A stretch of 64,000 bases of DNA. Origin: a virus. The stretch is taken from positions 1 to 64,000 of the IMG/VR virus record IMGVR_UViG_3300033149_001571. One strand, written 5' to 3'. Positions 1 to 7,588 of the stretch are shown one piece after another; within the stretch, counting starts at the first letter, position 1; every line of letters starts with the position of its first letter. Under the pieces are notes generated by a model. That model worked only from the letters and a program-made list of their open reading frames with translations. It made no database searches and had not been told where the DNA came from. The position numbers and the translations under genes were made by a program.

Positions 1-56
1 GTCTGATAAGCGTAGACGATGAATCGCCCCCGGTCAACTAGATAACGAAAAAACAA
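1..56 (-). promoter_or_regulatory. AT-rich promoter-like element downstream of polA
   Basis: On the minus strand, after the polymerase stop codon, there is a T6 run followed by CGTTATCTAG and, 21 bases after the run, a CGATTC box. The same order (T6, CG-T-rich block, about 15-22 bases, CGATT) occurs upstream of the MoxR-like gene and, in shorter form, upstream of the VWA and DUF6011 genes. No gene of 60 codons or more occupies these bases, so the element probably drives a gene lying beyond the left edge. The leader hairpin seen in the other copies would fall outside the window and cannot be checked. Promoter function is inferred. Confidence 0.4.
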
Positions 57-2849
57 CTAGAGACCCTCGTAGGGGGCTAGATCCCCCCACGTACGGCCGA
101 TCTCGATATCCACCTTAAGCGGTACCCCGCACGATTCCCATCCCTCCATGATGCGCCTCGCTTGCTCCGCAAGCTCTGAGACGTCCCCCTCTTCCACCTC
201 GAAGATGATCGAATCGTGCACGGTCATGACCACCCGGGCCCCGATCCCGTCCTCCTCGATCCACCGCGTGAGCGCCACGAGAGACGCTAGACAATACTCC
301 GAGCCGCTCCCCTGCACCGGCGTGTTGTAGCTCGCCCGCTCTCCGTGGCTCACCTTCCCGGCGTCCGTACGGTCTCCGAGATCTGGGAGCGGTCTCCGTC
401 TCGCCGGCTCGCCTCCCCATACGCTCCACGTCTCCCCCGTTCGTGTCGCCGTCTTCGCGGTCTTCTCAATCCACGCCCGGAGAGAATCGAAGCGTCCGAG
501 AACGATCCGCTGTGCGGTCTCGGCTTCTTCTTCGGAGATCTTCGCGAGACTCGCGAGCGCGGCGGCGGACTGTCCGTAGACCGTGCCGAAGTTAACCCAC
601 TTGCACACGGAGCGGCGGCGCTTCTTCTCCGCGCGGAGCTTCTCGCGGTCTTCGTCGCTCGGGGCTTCGTCTTCCGTGAAGCCTAGCCCGCACGTCTCGA
701 AGTCGCTCCCCCATACCATCGAAGAGACTAGCGAAGCGGTCCGGGTGTGGGGGTCTTCGCCGGAGCGGAACGCTTCGAGCATCGTAGGGTCTTGCGAGAG
801 CATCGCGGCCACCCGCATCTCCAGGGTGGAATAATCCACCTGCACGAGCACGGAGCCGGGCGGCGCGGTGAAGATCCCCTTAATCTTCTTCGCGTGCTCT
901 CCCCTGCTCGGGATCGTCTGTAGGTTAGGATCGGAACACGAGAGCCGGCCCGTCTCCGTCCCCGTGGGATTGAGACTCGCGCGGATCCTTCCGTCTTCTT
1001 CGAGCGCCTCCGAGAGACCGCGAGCATAGGTCCCGTTTAACTTCGAGATCGTTCGGTGCTCTAGCAGCGCGGCCACCACCGGGTGCGACCCTCGAAGAGC
1101 TTCTAGACTCTCCTTATCGGTGCTCGGCTTCTTATTCTTCGCGGTCACCTTCACCGGCGTAAGACCTAGCCCGCCGGCGCTCTTCTTCCCGAAGAGAAGC
1201 GCCGCCAATTGTGCGGAGCTACTCGGGTCCACTCCCGGCGCGTGTCTGCGAATCTCTTCGAGTAGCTCCGCCTCTCGCCTATCAAAGAATCTCGCGCTCT
1301 CTGCGAGCGCCTCGCGATCTACGAACATCCCTACGTCTTCGAGCTTCGCAAGCGCCCACGGGACCGCGTGAAGATGCGAGCGCCATAGGCGGGAGAACGC
1401 CGGGACCGCCTCAATCTCCGCGGAGAGCTTACGGTAGAGAGCCTCCGTCGCCACTACGTCCCGCGCGTTATACCGGTGGCATATGTCCCGGTCCATGAGT
1501 CCGTACGTGTAGGCGGCTTCGTGGGCCCGTGAGAGCGCCGCCACTACCCACGGATCCGGGAGCGGTGCCTCTGAGTCTCCGAGCGCTTCGAGCGCTAGAT
1601 TAGTCTTCCCCATGGGGCTCGCCTTCGAGGTGCGTATCTTCTTCCACCCGTGCGCGATGATTCCCCGCCGCTCTTCTTCGGTGGGCTCTCGGGTGACCGT
1701 GGGGACCTTGCGGCGCTGGGTCTTCCCGGTCTTCTCATTCACTCGCGTCTCGTACTCGAAGTCCACCACCACGGGCTTCTTGCTCTCGCGCCGGAGCGTC
1801 CGTAGTGCCTTCGTCTTCTTCGCTAGGTCTTCGCGGGCTTCGTCCTTATGTCCCCCGAAGCCAACGGACCACGCGAGCGGGTCTAGTCCGCCGGCTCCGT
1901 TGGCTTTTACTTGCTTCGCGTGGATCATCGTATCCGCTTCGAGGGAGTCCGCTTCGAGGTAGAACCCAAAGTGAGAGAATACGGAGCGAATCTCGTACTT
2001 CGCATTATGGGCCACGTGCTTAGATCTTCGGAGGATCTCCACGATGTACGCGCGGCGCGGGTCCTCCTCTGCTAGAGAGTCTTCGGGCCACACGTAGCAG
2101 GTATCCGAGCCGGGGCGCATGGACGCGAGCGAGACGATCCTGAAGTCCGTAGACCGAAGGCGTCCGTACGTCTCCACGTCGAAGACGTGAACGCCTCCCG
2201 CGATCTCGTCTCTAGCGGTCTTCGCCTGCTCTTCGGTCTCGATCACCTCGTAGGCCGTACCGCTGTAATCGTCTAGGTCTTCGAGCGCTACGCTCTGAGC
2301 CCACTCGATATCTTCTCGAAGGTCTCGCTGTAGGATTGAATTGCGGGAGACGTGGTAGGGGTCCGGGAAGAAGAAGACCACCGCCCCGGACTCCATACGC
2401 CGCCACGTCCGGCGGACTCGATAGACCGGAGCCGTATCCCCCACGAGAGAGATCGAAGCCTCTCGCCCGAAGGCGAAGATCCTCGAAGGCGCGGCGGCGT
2501 CGATAGCTTCTGCGAGGTGGGGCCTACACGCCGCGATCTCTTCGACGTCTCCGCCCGGTGCTCTCACTGCGTACTCGAATCCCGTATCATCGCCGCACAC
2601 TCGCCGGATCACCCGGGCCGTGTCGGCTTCGAGCGGAGAAGAGAGCGCGCGTCCGGTCCCGTAGCTTCGTCCAGTGGGTGAGGAGAAGACTACGAGCGTC
2701 CGCCCCTTATCCCTAGGTTCGTAGCCACCCAGACACGTCTTCTCTTCTGGCGAGCTTCGTAGCTTGCAACGTAAGCAATCCGGGCTGAACTTCACACGCT
2801 CCGAGCGCTCTACCTCCGTGGACTGAGAATCGAAGATCGGGAGCTTCAC
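57..2849 (-). CDS. polA: Family A DNA polymerase with UDG-like N-terminal domain
   Basis: Replicative phage DNA polymerase of 930 residues. Residues ~20-175 resemble family 4 uracil-DNA glycosylases: C25-x2-C28, a later C108 in an ACRPHL context, an FGREA-like 'LG..A' segment and a PxxYHVSR segment near 163-169. The catalytic GEAPG motif is replaced by SSPTG (56-60), so glycosylase activity is doubtful. A 3'-5' exonuclease domain follows: DVE at 224-226, HNAKYE (Glu where the usual Exo II Asp stands) and YNARD. The polymerase domain carries motif A VDYSTLEMRV (~671), motif B KWVNFGTVYG (~750) and motif C VHDS (877-880). Start is GTG in a GTGA overlap with the upstream gene, so translation is coupled. 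It is the last gene of the replication block (initiator, helicase, primase, unknown, polymerase). Confidence 0.95.
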   Translation of the reverse strand: MKLPIFDSQSTEVERSERVKFSPDCLRCKLRSSPEEKTCLGGYEPRDKGRTLVVFSSPTGRSYGTGRALSSPLEADTARVIRRVCGDDTGFEYAVRAPGGDVEEIAACRPHLAEAIDAAAPSRIFAFGREASISLVGDTAPVYRVRRTWRRMESGAVVFFFPDPYHVSRNSILQRDLREDIEWAQSVALEDLDDYSGTAYEVIETEEQAKTARDEIAGGVHVFDVETYGRLRSTDFRIVSLASMRPGSDTCYVWPEDSLAEEDPRRAYIVEILRRSKHVAHNAKYEIRSVFSHFGFYLEADSLEADTMIHAKQVKANGAGGLDPLAWSVGFGGHKDEAREDLAKKTKALRTLRRESKKPVVVDFEYETRVNEKTGKTQRRKVPTVTREPTEEERRGIIAHGWKKIRTSKASPMGKTNLALEALGDSEAPLPDPWVVAALSRAHEAAYTYGLMDRDICHRYNARDVVATEALYRKLSAEIEAVPAFSRLWRSHLHAVPWALAKLEDVGMFVDREALAESARFFDRREAELLEEIRRHAPGVDPSSSAQLAALLFGKKSAGGLGLTPVKVTAKNKKPSTDKESLEALRGSHPVVAALLEHRTISKLNGTYARGLSEALEEDGRIRASLNPTGTETGRLSCSDPNLQTIPSRGEHAKKIKGIFTAPPGSVLVQVDYSTLEMRVAAMLSQDPTMLEAFRSGEDPHTRTASLVSSMVWGSDFETCGLGFTEDEAPSDEDREKLRAEKKRRRSVCKWVNFGTVYGQSAAALASLAKISEEEAETAQRIVLGRFDSLRAWIEKTAKTATRTGETWSVWGGEPARRRPLPDLGDRTDAGKVSHGERASYNTPVQGSGSEYCLASLVALTRWIEEDGIGARVVMTVHDSIIFEVEEGDVSELAEQARRIMEGWESCGVPLKVDIEIGRTWGDLAPYEGL

Positions 2850-3517
2850 GATCCGCCGCCTAGCGTGTGGATCTGCCGCTCGATACGCGCGCGGAAGGTC
2901 TTAGGGTTAATCCGCGCGAACGTCGGTACGTCTTCACGATTAGCCACACACCACGAGAGCGCGTCTTCGGCATGTTCGACCACGATAGACACCGCGCCGC
3001 GTAGCGTCGAAGCCTCTCGCACTTGCGCCTCCCATGAATCGCTAGACCCCTCCGGGATCTTACGAGCGATCTCCGATAGCGTGGACAGATCGATCTTAAC
3101 CTTCGTCCCGTCTTCGAGAAGCAAGAACGCCACCCCGTCCGCGGTCTTCGTCTTCGTGATCTTCTTACCCTCGAAGAGCCCGCCTTCCTGGTAGACTGGC
3201 GAGAGCCCCCCGGCTTCCTCGGTATCTCTCGCGCTGTTCTCCGACTCCTCTACGATCGCTCTTCTCTCCTCGTCCTCGTAATCCATGGGAGCCGCCGGGG
3301 GCTCTTCCGGTCCCGTAGACTTCGAGCGCTCTACGGCGTCTCTCCACTCGGAGCGAGCCTCTTCGGTCTGCGATTCCCTAGCGTCTAGCGGGTAGCGCTG
3401 TAGGTACTCCCTCGCGAGCGTGAGCGCCTCCGCGATCGTGTCCGTGGTTATGCGGATCTCCACCCGGAAGCCGTCCGGGCGCGTGTCTACGTCGAAGCCT
3501 TGGAATCGTGCGACCAT
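2846..3517 (-). CDS. Hypothetical replication-block protein
   Basis: Encodes about 223 residues. I do not recognise a family. The N-terminus (ARFQGFDVDTRPDGFRVEI) looks like a small alpha/beta unit. The middle (~75-105) is acidic and probably disordered. The C-terminal half has a 'VAFLLLEDGTKVKIDLSTL' strand pair followed by a helical region ending in HTLGGGS. ATG at 3517 is preferred over the GTG six bases upstream because AAGGGG sits about 6 bases before it. It lies between primase and polymerase and overlaps the polymerase start by 4 bases (GTGA), so it is co-translated with them. A role as an accessory replication factor or single-strand-binding partner is only a guess from position. Confidence 0.75.
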   Translation of the reverse strand: MVARFQGFDVDTRPDGFRVEIRITTDTIAEALTLAREYLQRYPLDARESQTEEARSEWRDAVERSKSTGPEEPPAAPMDYEDEERRAIVEESENSARDTEEAGGLSPVYQEGGLFEGKKITKTKTADGVAFLLLEDGTKVKIDLSTLSEIARKIPEGSSDSWEAQVREASTLRGAVSIVVEHAEDALSWCVANREDVPTFARINPKTFRARIERQIHTLGGGS

Positions 3518-3526
3518 GCGCACCCC

Positions 3527-4396
3527 TTACGCCGGGTCACGTAAATCGGTATCTGATTCATGATCCACCGCCCACGCCACCGCCTCCGCGATCTTCTCCG
3601 GCTCCGTACTCCCTAGGTCTTCGCACGGGGGGAGCGCAAGCGCGTACGCTCGGACCCCTGAGAGCCTGAGAGAGCGCGCCACGGATAGACCCTCTCTCCA
3701 TGCGTCCCCGTCTAGAGCGATAACCACGGGGCGGTCTAGGACGCGGAGCCGGCCGATATGGTCCGGGGTCGGCTTACCTAGACACGCGACCGCGGTAGGC
3801 CAATGTCTTAGCGCGTCGAAGGGTCCCTCCGTCACCACGAGCGGAGAAGAGCCGGTAGACAGCGCGGCGTCATTGTAGAAGGTGACCCGGCGATTCATTC
3901 CCTCCGCCGTGTGGTACTTCCGGCCACGCTCTAGGATCGTTCTTCCTACCCATCCGAGCCGGGTCCCGCTAGGTGAATCGATCGGCATGATTATACGCCC
4001 GCGGTGCTTTCCTCGAATCGCGTAGCCTAGCCCGGCCCCCTTCACCGCCTCGAAAGAGATCCCCCGTTCTCGTAGATACTTCCGCGGAGCTTCGAGAGAT
4101 CGGGCCATACCAGGAAGCGCGTGAAAGTCAGACGGCTCTTCGACTTCCGTAGGGACGTCTTCCCACCCCTCGGAGTCATCCTCGAAGCCGTCCGCGTCAT
4201 CGAACCCGGGGAGCCTTCCGCGGAAGTCACAACGGAAGCACCGCCACCACCCGTTCCTCGTGTTGACGGAACAGGATCGTTTTCGATCCGCTCTCCCTAC
4301 CCGGTCAATACACGCGGGGCACCCTACACGAACATGGCCGGAAGCCCCCGCCGTGAGACCGCGAACGGCCTCCGCGATCTCGAATCTGTAGCTCAT
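3527..4396 (-). CDS. DnaG-type primase (zinc finger plus Toprim)
   Basis: A 289-residue primase that would lay RNA primers for the phage fork. The N-terminus has a CHC2-like zinc-binding site: C26-x2-C29 and C53-x2-C56, the second within WWRCFRCDFRG. A linker leads to a Toprim domain with catalytic Glu190 (VVTEGPFDAL) and the DxD pair D229/D231 (VIALDGDA). It is shorter than bacterial DnaG and lacks the helicase-binding C-terminal domain, as in many phage Toprim primases. ATG overlaps the stop of the upstream helicase gene (ATGA). It sits directly after the DnaB-like helicase, so primase and helicase are probably separate partners rather than a T7-type fusion. Confidence 0.92.
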   Translation of the reverse strand: MSYRFEIAEAVRGLTAGASGHVRVGCPACIDRVGRADRKRSCSVNTRNGWWRCFRCDFRGRLPGFDDADGFEDDSEGWEDVPTEVEEPSDFHALPGMARSLEAPRKYLRERGISFEAVKGAGLGYAIRGKHRGRIIMPIDSPSGTRLGWVGRTILERGRKYHTAEGMNRRVTFYNDAALSTGSSPLVVTEGPFDALRHWPTAVACLGKPTPDHIGRLRVLDRPVVIALDGDAWREGLSVARSLRLSGVRAYALALPPCEDLGSTEPEKIAEAVAWAVDHESDTDLRDPA

Positions 4397-5751
4397 GCGA
4401 GAAGATCCCCGCCACGCCCCACCGGAGCGATTCGGCCGATATCTAGATCCGTGGGGATGGGCCCGATCGTTCTCCCGGAGCCCGGTCCGCGGTTCTTCCC
4501 CACGATGTAGCTACGCTCGTCCGGCGCGTCTTCGGGGCGGTCGATTAGAATCACCGCGTCCGCTATGTCTCCCTTCCGCCGCGAGTCTCGTAGATCCTGC
4601 GCGGTGGGTTGCTTCTTCCCCTGCCGGTCCTTTAGCTGAGAGCCGGTCACTACCCAGTTCCCATAGTCCACCGCGATCTGCCGGAGACCTTCGTAGACCG
4701 TCCCCATAGCTTCATAGAGATTCTTTTCCCTGCCGGTGCCGGAGAGCTTATCGGCGTAGTCCACCAGAAGCACGTCGAAGCCACCGCCGAATTCAGGATG
4801 GTCTTCGAGCGCTTGATCTATCAACGCGCGGAGCTTCGAGACCGGCGAACCTTGCGGGAGGTACTCGCAAGCGATAGCGCCCACACTCGGGACCGCTAAC
4901 ATACGATCTAGAGCCGACTTAGACGCCGGGGTGGACTTGCTCACGTCCTCCATGCTGTGACCCGTGATCCACGAGATAATTCGTACCATCGTAGACGGTA
5001 CGGATTCCTCCGTAGGGACGTAGATAATCCGCTTCCCTGCGAGCCAATTAAAACACGCGATATGAACCATCATCGCCGTCTTTCCCACGTTCTGATCTGC
5101 ACCGATCACGGTGAGAGTCTTCGGGAACACGCCGCCCCCTAGAGCGTCGTCTAGCTGATTAATCCCGGTCGCTAATCGGCTCGCTCTGCGTAGCTCTTCG
5201 ATCCCTCCCCACACGGAGCGGGATAGCGAGACGGAGCCCGTAGCGCTTTCCTTCCCGATCTTCTCCACCGCTTCGATCTCCGCGGCGTAGCGGGTGAGCG
5301 GCTTCCCCTTGCCCGCTGCTAGAGTCATATCCGAGAGCACTTGATCTCGCTGGCGTCTACGAACTACCTCCGCCGCCTCCGCTACTAGCTGGTCTAGGGA
5401 CCCTACAACGTCCCCGCGGTCTTCCACCTCGTCTAGCATCGCCGCGATTTGATCGAAGTCCGAAGAGCGTAGCGCTCCCTCTTCGACGCGAGCCTGTATC
5501 CGGCGGAGCACGAGGAGAGGATTAGAGGGGCCCTCTCCGCTCTCCCTCGCGATAGCAGAGCACGCCCGAAGGATCTCCACGCCGCGGCGCTCCCGTAGGC
5601 TCTCGGCTTCGAGGTGGGTCCCTATCAGTGACCAGAAGCGCGGGTGGTAGACACACGCATGGAGTAGCGAGCGCTCGAATTCCGCGGGCCATGGGTACGG
5701 CTCGGGGTTATCGGGATCAATCGGTCGGAGGTGTCTAATCGTGTCGGTCAT
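4393..5751 (-). CDS. Replicative DnaB-like helicase
   Basis: RecA-fold hexameric helicase of about 452 residues. The N-terminal ~130 residues are helical and begin like DnaB N-domains (EFERSLLHACVYHPRFW). The motor follows: Walker A GADQNVGKT (~217-225), Walker B VLLVDYAD, an H3-like VVTGSQLKD and an arginine-rich VGKNRGPGSGRT region near the C-terminus resembling DnaB motif 4. An ATG 15 bases upstream is also open, but ATG at 5751 makes the ATGA overlap with the preceding initiator-like gene that is the rule in this block. Its neighbours are the initiator-like gene upstream and primase downstream. Function is well supported by motifs and order. Confidence 0.93.
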   Translation of the reverse strand: MTDTIRHLRPIDPDNPEPYPWPAEFERSLLHACVYHPRFWSLIGTHLEAESLRERRGVEILRACSAIARESGEGPSNPLLVLRRIQARVEEGALRSSDFDQIAAMLDEVEDRGDVVGSLDQLVAEAAEVVRRRQRDQVLSDMTLAAGKGKPLTRYAAEIEAVEKIGKESATGSVSLSRSVWGGIEELRRASRLATGINQLDDALGGGVFPKTLTVIGADQNVGKTAMMVHIACFNWLAGKRIIYVPTEESVPSTMVRIISWITGHSMEDVSKSTPASKSALDRMLAVPSVGAIACEYLPQGSPVSKLRALIDQALEDHPEFGGGFDVLLVDYADKLSGTGREKNLYEAMGTVYEGLRQIAVDYGNWVVTGSQLKDRQGKKQPTAQDLRDSRRKGDIADAVILIDRPEDAPDERSYIVGKNRGPGSGRTIGPIPTDLDIGRIAPVGRGGDLLA

Positions 5752-7232
5752 GCGTTCCAAATCCATGCCCCACGACGTAGGGCGAGCCGGTCCCTCTTAC
5801 GCGCCTGAGCCTCTTCGGCTTCGGCTTCGCGTTCTGAATAGTCTACCCCGCGGGGGAAGTGTCGCGAGACGATCTCCGTAGCTTCTTCGACGCTCGCGGG
5901 ACGCACGCGGAGAAGCTCCATACGCGCCGCCTGTAGCGCCTCGGAGTGTGCGTCCACCTTCTCCCCCGAGAAGACCACGCGATCGAATCTCCGCGCGTCT
6001 CGCTTGAATCGCCATAGGCGATCCGCTACCGCCTTCGGACTCGCGAGCGTGAAGAACTTAGGGGGGCGCTTCGTTCGCTCGTACTCTTCATCCCACGCCC
6101 ACGCGAACCACTCCCACGCGCTTACGCCTTCGCCGCGAAGGTGCTTCGCCGCCTCCGCGATTGAATCGACGCGCTTCCCGGGGCCGCCGTTGTACCGGCG
6201 TCCAGTGTGGCGCAGATAGACCGCGCCCCACGCGAGCGCCATAGCGTCCGCGAGCGCCTTCGCTTCATCCTCCCGGGGTAGCAGCGGCGGGGGCGGGTGC
6301 TCGTACCGTGGACGCGGTGAGACGCTCTCCACGACCGCCCACACCTCCGGGGACGGAGACCACGCGCCGGGAACCACGAGCCGATCACGACCGAAGAGAC
6401 ACCCGGCGCGGACTCCATCCGGCGCGGAGCCGTCCCTGTGGAATCGGAGCGATCGCCCCTCTTCCGGGGCCCGCTTCGTCTGGCGCTCTGAGAGCCTCTC
6501 TAAGAGCCTCGAAGCGGTGCCCGGGTCCGCTGGTACCTCTGGAATGCTAGGAACGCTCTCCGGCTCTACTGGGTGCCCTCCCGCCGCTGTATCACTCTCA
6601 GGGTCGGAGACGCCCGGGGGGCGGAGCCCCTCGGGCGATTCTATGGATTCTTCCGGCTCTAAAGAATCGGTGCCAGATTCTTTATTTTTATTTCTTGCTC
6701 TCTCTCTTGCTCTTGCTCTTGGCTTCGAGGGGGCATCAGAACCGGTTTCGTACCCCCTTCGATGCCCCTTCGATGCCCCTTCGATGGGGCTTCGATGCCC
6801 CTTCGATGGGGCTTCCGCTTCGATGTTCCATGGCTCCCCGTAGCGATCGAAGAAGCGCAGGTAGAGCGCACTCGATTTAAACGGTGCGATCTGTTTTACG
6901 ACCCACGGCCGGCGGCGGTCTCCATCCTTGAGAGTCTCCCCCACCTGAAAGCGACCCATCTCGCGGATCCACACAAGCGAAGCACCTTCGTCACGCTCTA
7001 GAAATCCGATCCCTTCGAGCACCTCTAACGCCTTCGAGATCTTGGATTCATCCAGCCCGGTGTCCGTGCTCGCATACGGTAGCGGGAGCCGGTAGAGCCC
7101 GGTGGCTTTCGCGTGGGGGCACGAGATCAGATATAGCGCCACGAATCCCACGATGGGCCCGGCGTCTCGCATCGCGCGGCCGGTCTCACCCACCCAGAAC
7201 TCCGGGGCGATCTTCGAGTAGTCTCGGCTCAC
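5748..7232 (-). CDS. Winged-helix replication initiator-like protein
   Basis: Encodes about 494 residues. The N-terminal ~115 residues (RDYSKIAPEFW ... SKISKALEVLEGIGFLERDE) look like a winged-helix domain of the kind found in phage replisome organisers. A low-complexity Ser/Pro/Arg linker (~130-260) is encoded over the phased CTTCGATG repeats and an AT-rich tract. The C-terminal ~200 residues are helical (WEWFAWAWDEEYERT) and may bind the helicase. Start is GTG at 7232 in a GTGA overlap with the upstream RHH-like gene. A longer open frame to 7373 exists but its first 47 codons lie inside that gene. Position immediately before the DnaB-like helicase and the repeats inside the gene suggest an O-like initiator. 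The family assignment is inference. Confidence 0.8.
   Translation of the reverse strand: MSRDYSKIAPEFWVGETGRAMRDAGPIVGFVALYLISCPHAKATGLYRLPLPYASTDTGLDESKISKALEVLEGIGFLERDEGASLVWIREMGRFQVGETLKDGDRRRPWVVKQIAPFKSSALYLRFFDRYGEPWNIEAEAPSKGHRSPIEGASKGHRRGYETGSDAPSKPRARARERARNKNKESGTDSLEPEESIESPEGLRPPGVSDPESDTAAGGHPVEPESVPSIPEVPADPGTASRLLERLSERQTKRAPEEGRSLRFHRDGSAPDGVRAGCLFGRDRLVVPGAWSPSPEVWAVVESVSPRPRYEHPPPPLLPREDEAKALADAMALAWGAVYLRHTGRRYNGGPGKRVDSIAEAAKHLRGEGVSAWEWFAWAWDEEYERTKRPPKFFTLASPKAVADRLWRFKRDARRFDRVVFSGEKVDAHSEALQAARMELLRVRPASVEEATEIVSRHFPRGVDYSEREAEAEEAQARKRDRLALRRGAWIWNA
6675..6697. other. AT-rich tract beside the phased repeats (possible unwinding element)
   Basis: A run of mostly A and T (agattctttatttttattt core) interrupts otherwise GC-rich coding DNA, about 60 bases from the CTTCGATG array and followed by a pyrimidine-only CTCTCTCTTGCTCTTGCTCTT stretch on the plus strand. 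It encodes the KNKNR-type linker of the initiator-like protein. In lambda-type origins an easily melted AT-rich tract lies beside the initiator-binding iterons. Assignment as an unwinding element is inferred from that analogy. Confidence 0.5.
6757..6825. repeat. Six CTTCGATG iterons, five phased at 11 bp; candidate replication origin
   Basis: CTTCGATG starts at 6757, 6768, 6779, 6790, 6801 and 6818, giving spacings of 11, 11, 11, 11 and 17 bases. Two copies sit in inverted repeats GCCCC-TTCGAT-GGGGC (6775-6790 and 6797-6812). Because 11 is not a multiple of 3, the repeat passes through all reading frames of the host gene, so the conservation is at DNA level rather than protein level. One repeat per helical turn places every site on the same DNA face. 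The array lies inside the initiator-like gene, as oriLambda lies inside gene O. Origin function is inferred. Confidence 0.7.
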
Positions 7233-7456
7233 CCTTCCACCTCTTGATCTTGCATCTCGCGAAGACGGTCTAGAACACGCGAGAGACCTTCTTCGATTGC
7301 GAGTCTCAAAACGTGCGAGTGTTTCACGCGGAGCGCTCGGGTCTTTCCTTCTACCCGTAGGTCTTCGTCCCACGCCTTCTTAACGATTTTATCCGCGGCC
7401 TTCGCGGTCCGGGGGGATAGACCTACGGTCACGTACTTGTCTCTGGGTCCGTTCAT
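7229..7456 (-). CDS. Small ribbon-helix-helix-like DNA-binding protein
   Basis: About 75 residues. The N-terminal segment RDKYVTVGLSPRTAKAADKIVKKA followed by HSHVLRLAIEEGLSRVLDRL resembles a strand-helix-helix CopG/Arc-type fold, in which the strand dimerises and contacts DNA. The match is by pattern only. ATG at 7456 is preferred over a GTG three codons upstream because GGAG lies just before it, although spacing is short. It is the first gene after a transcription terminator and overlaps the initiator-like gene by 4 bases (GTGA), so it may regulate the replication operon or assist the initiator. Confidence 0.7.
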   Translation of the reverse strand: MNGPRDKYVTVGLSPRTAKAADKIVKKAWDEDLRVEGKTRALRVKHSHVLRLAIEEGLSRVLDRLREMQDQEVEG

Positions 7457-7465
7457 GCTCTCCAC

Positions 7466-7494
7466 TTACGCGGGAAAACTAAACCACGAAAAAA
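7466..7494 (-). promoter_or_regulatory. Promoter-like T-rich element before the replication block
   Basis: On the minus strand, GTTTTTTCGTGGTTTAGTTTT directly follows the terminator hairpin and ends about 20 bases before the RHH-like gene. The T6-CGT-TTTAG order matches the elements near 13925 and near the left edge of the window. The T-run doubles as the terminator's U-tract. No CGATT box or leader hairpin is present here, so this is the weakest member of the set. Confidence 0.3.
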
Positions 7495-7523
7495 CCCCGC
7501 CGAAGCGCCACACTCCGACGGGG
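7489..7523 (-). terminator. Rho-independent terminator between SF2 helicase and RHH-like genes
   Basis: Minus-strand hairpin with an 11-bp stem (CCCCGTCGGAG against CTTCGGCGGGG, two G-T wobbles), a 7-base loop TGTGGCG and an immediate T6 run. It lies 66 bases after the stop of the SF2 helicase gene and would separate the 7589-10114 genes from the replication block. The loop sequence is identical to that of the terminator at 12534-12566. Confidence 0.85.
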
Positions 7524-7588
7524 AAGAAAGACCGGACGAAGACGCTCGTCCGTATGTGTGTTCGTTATGGTCTGCGCCTGCGCGGCTG

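Noticed and set aside
2846-7232. Four-base ATGA/GTGA overlaps as a special signal
   Set aside because: They are ordinary translational coupling in compact phage genomes and were used only to choose starts.
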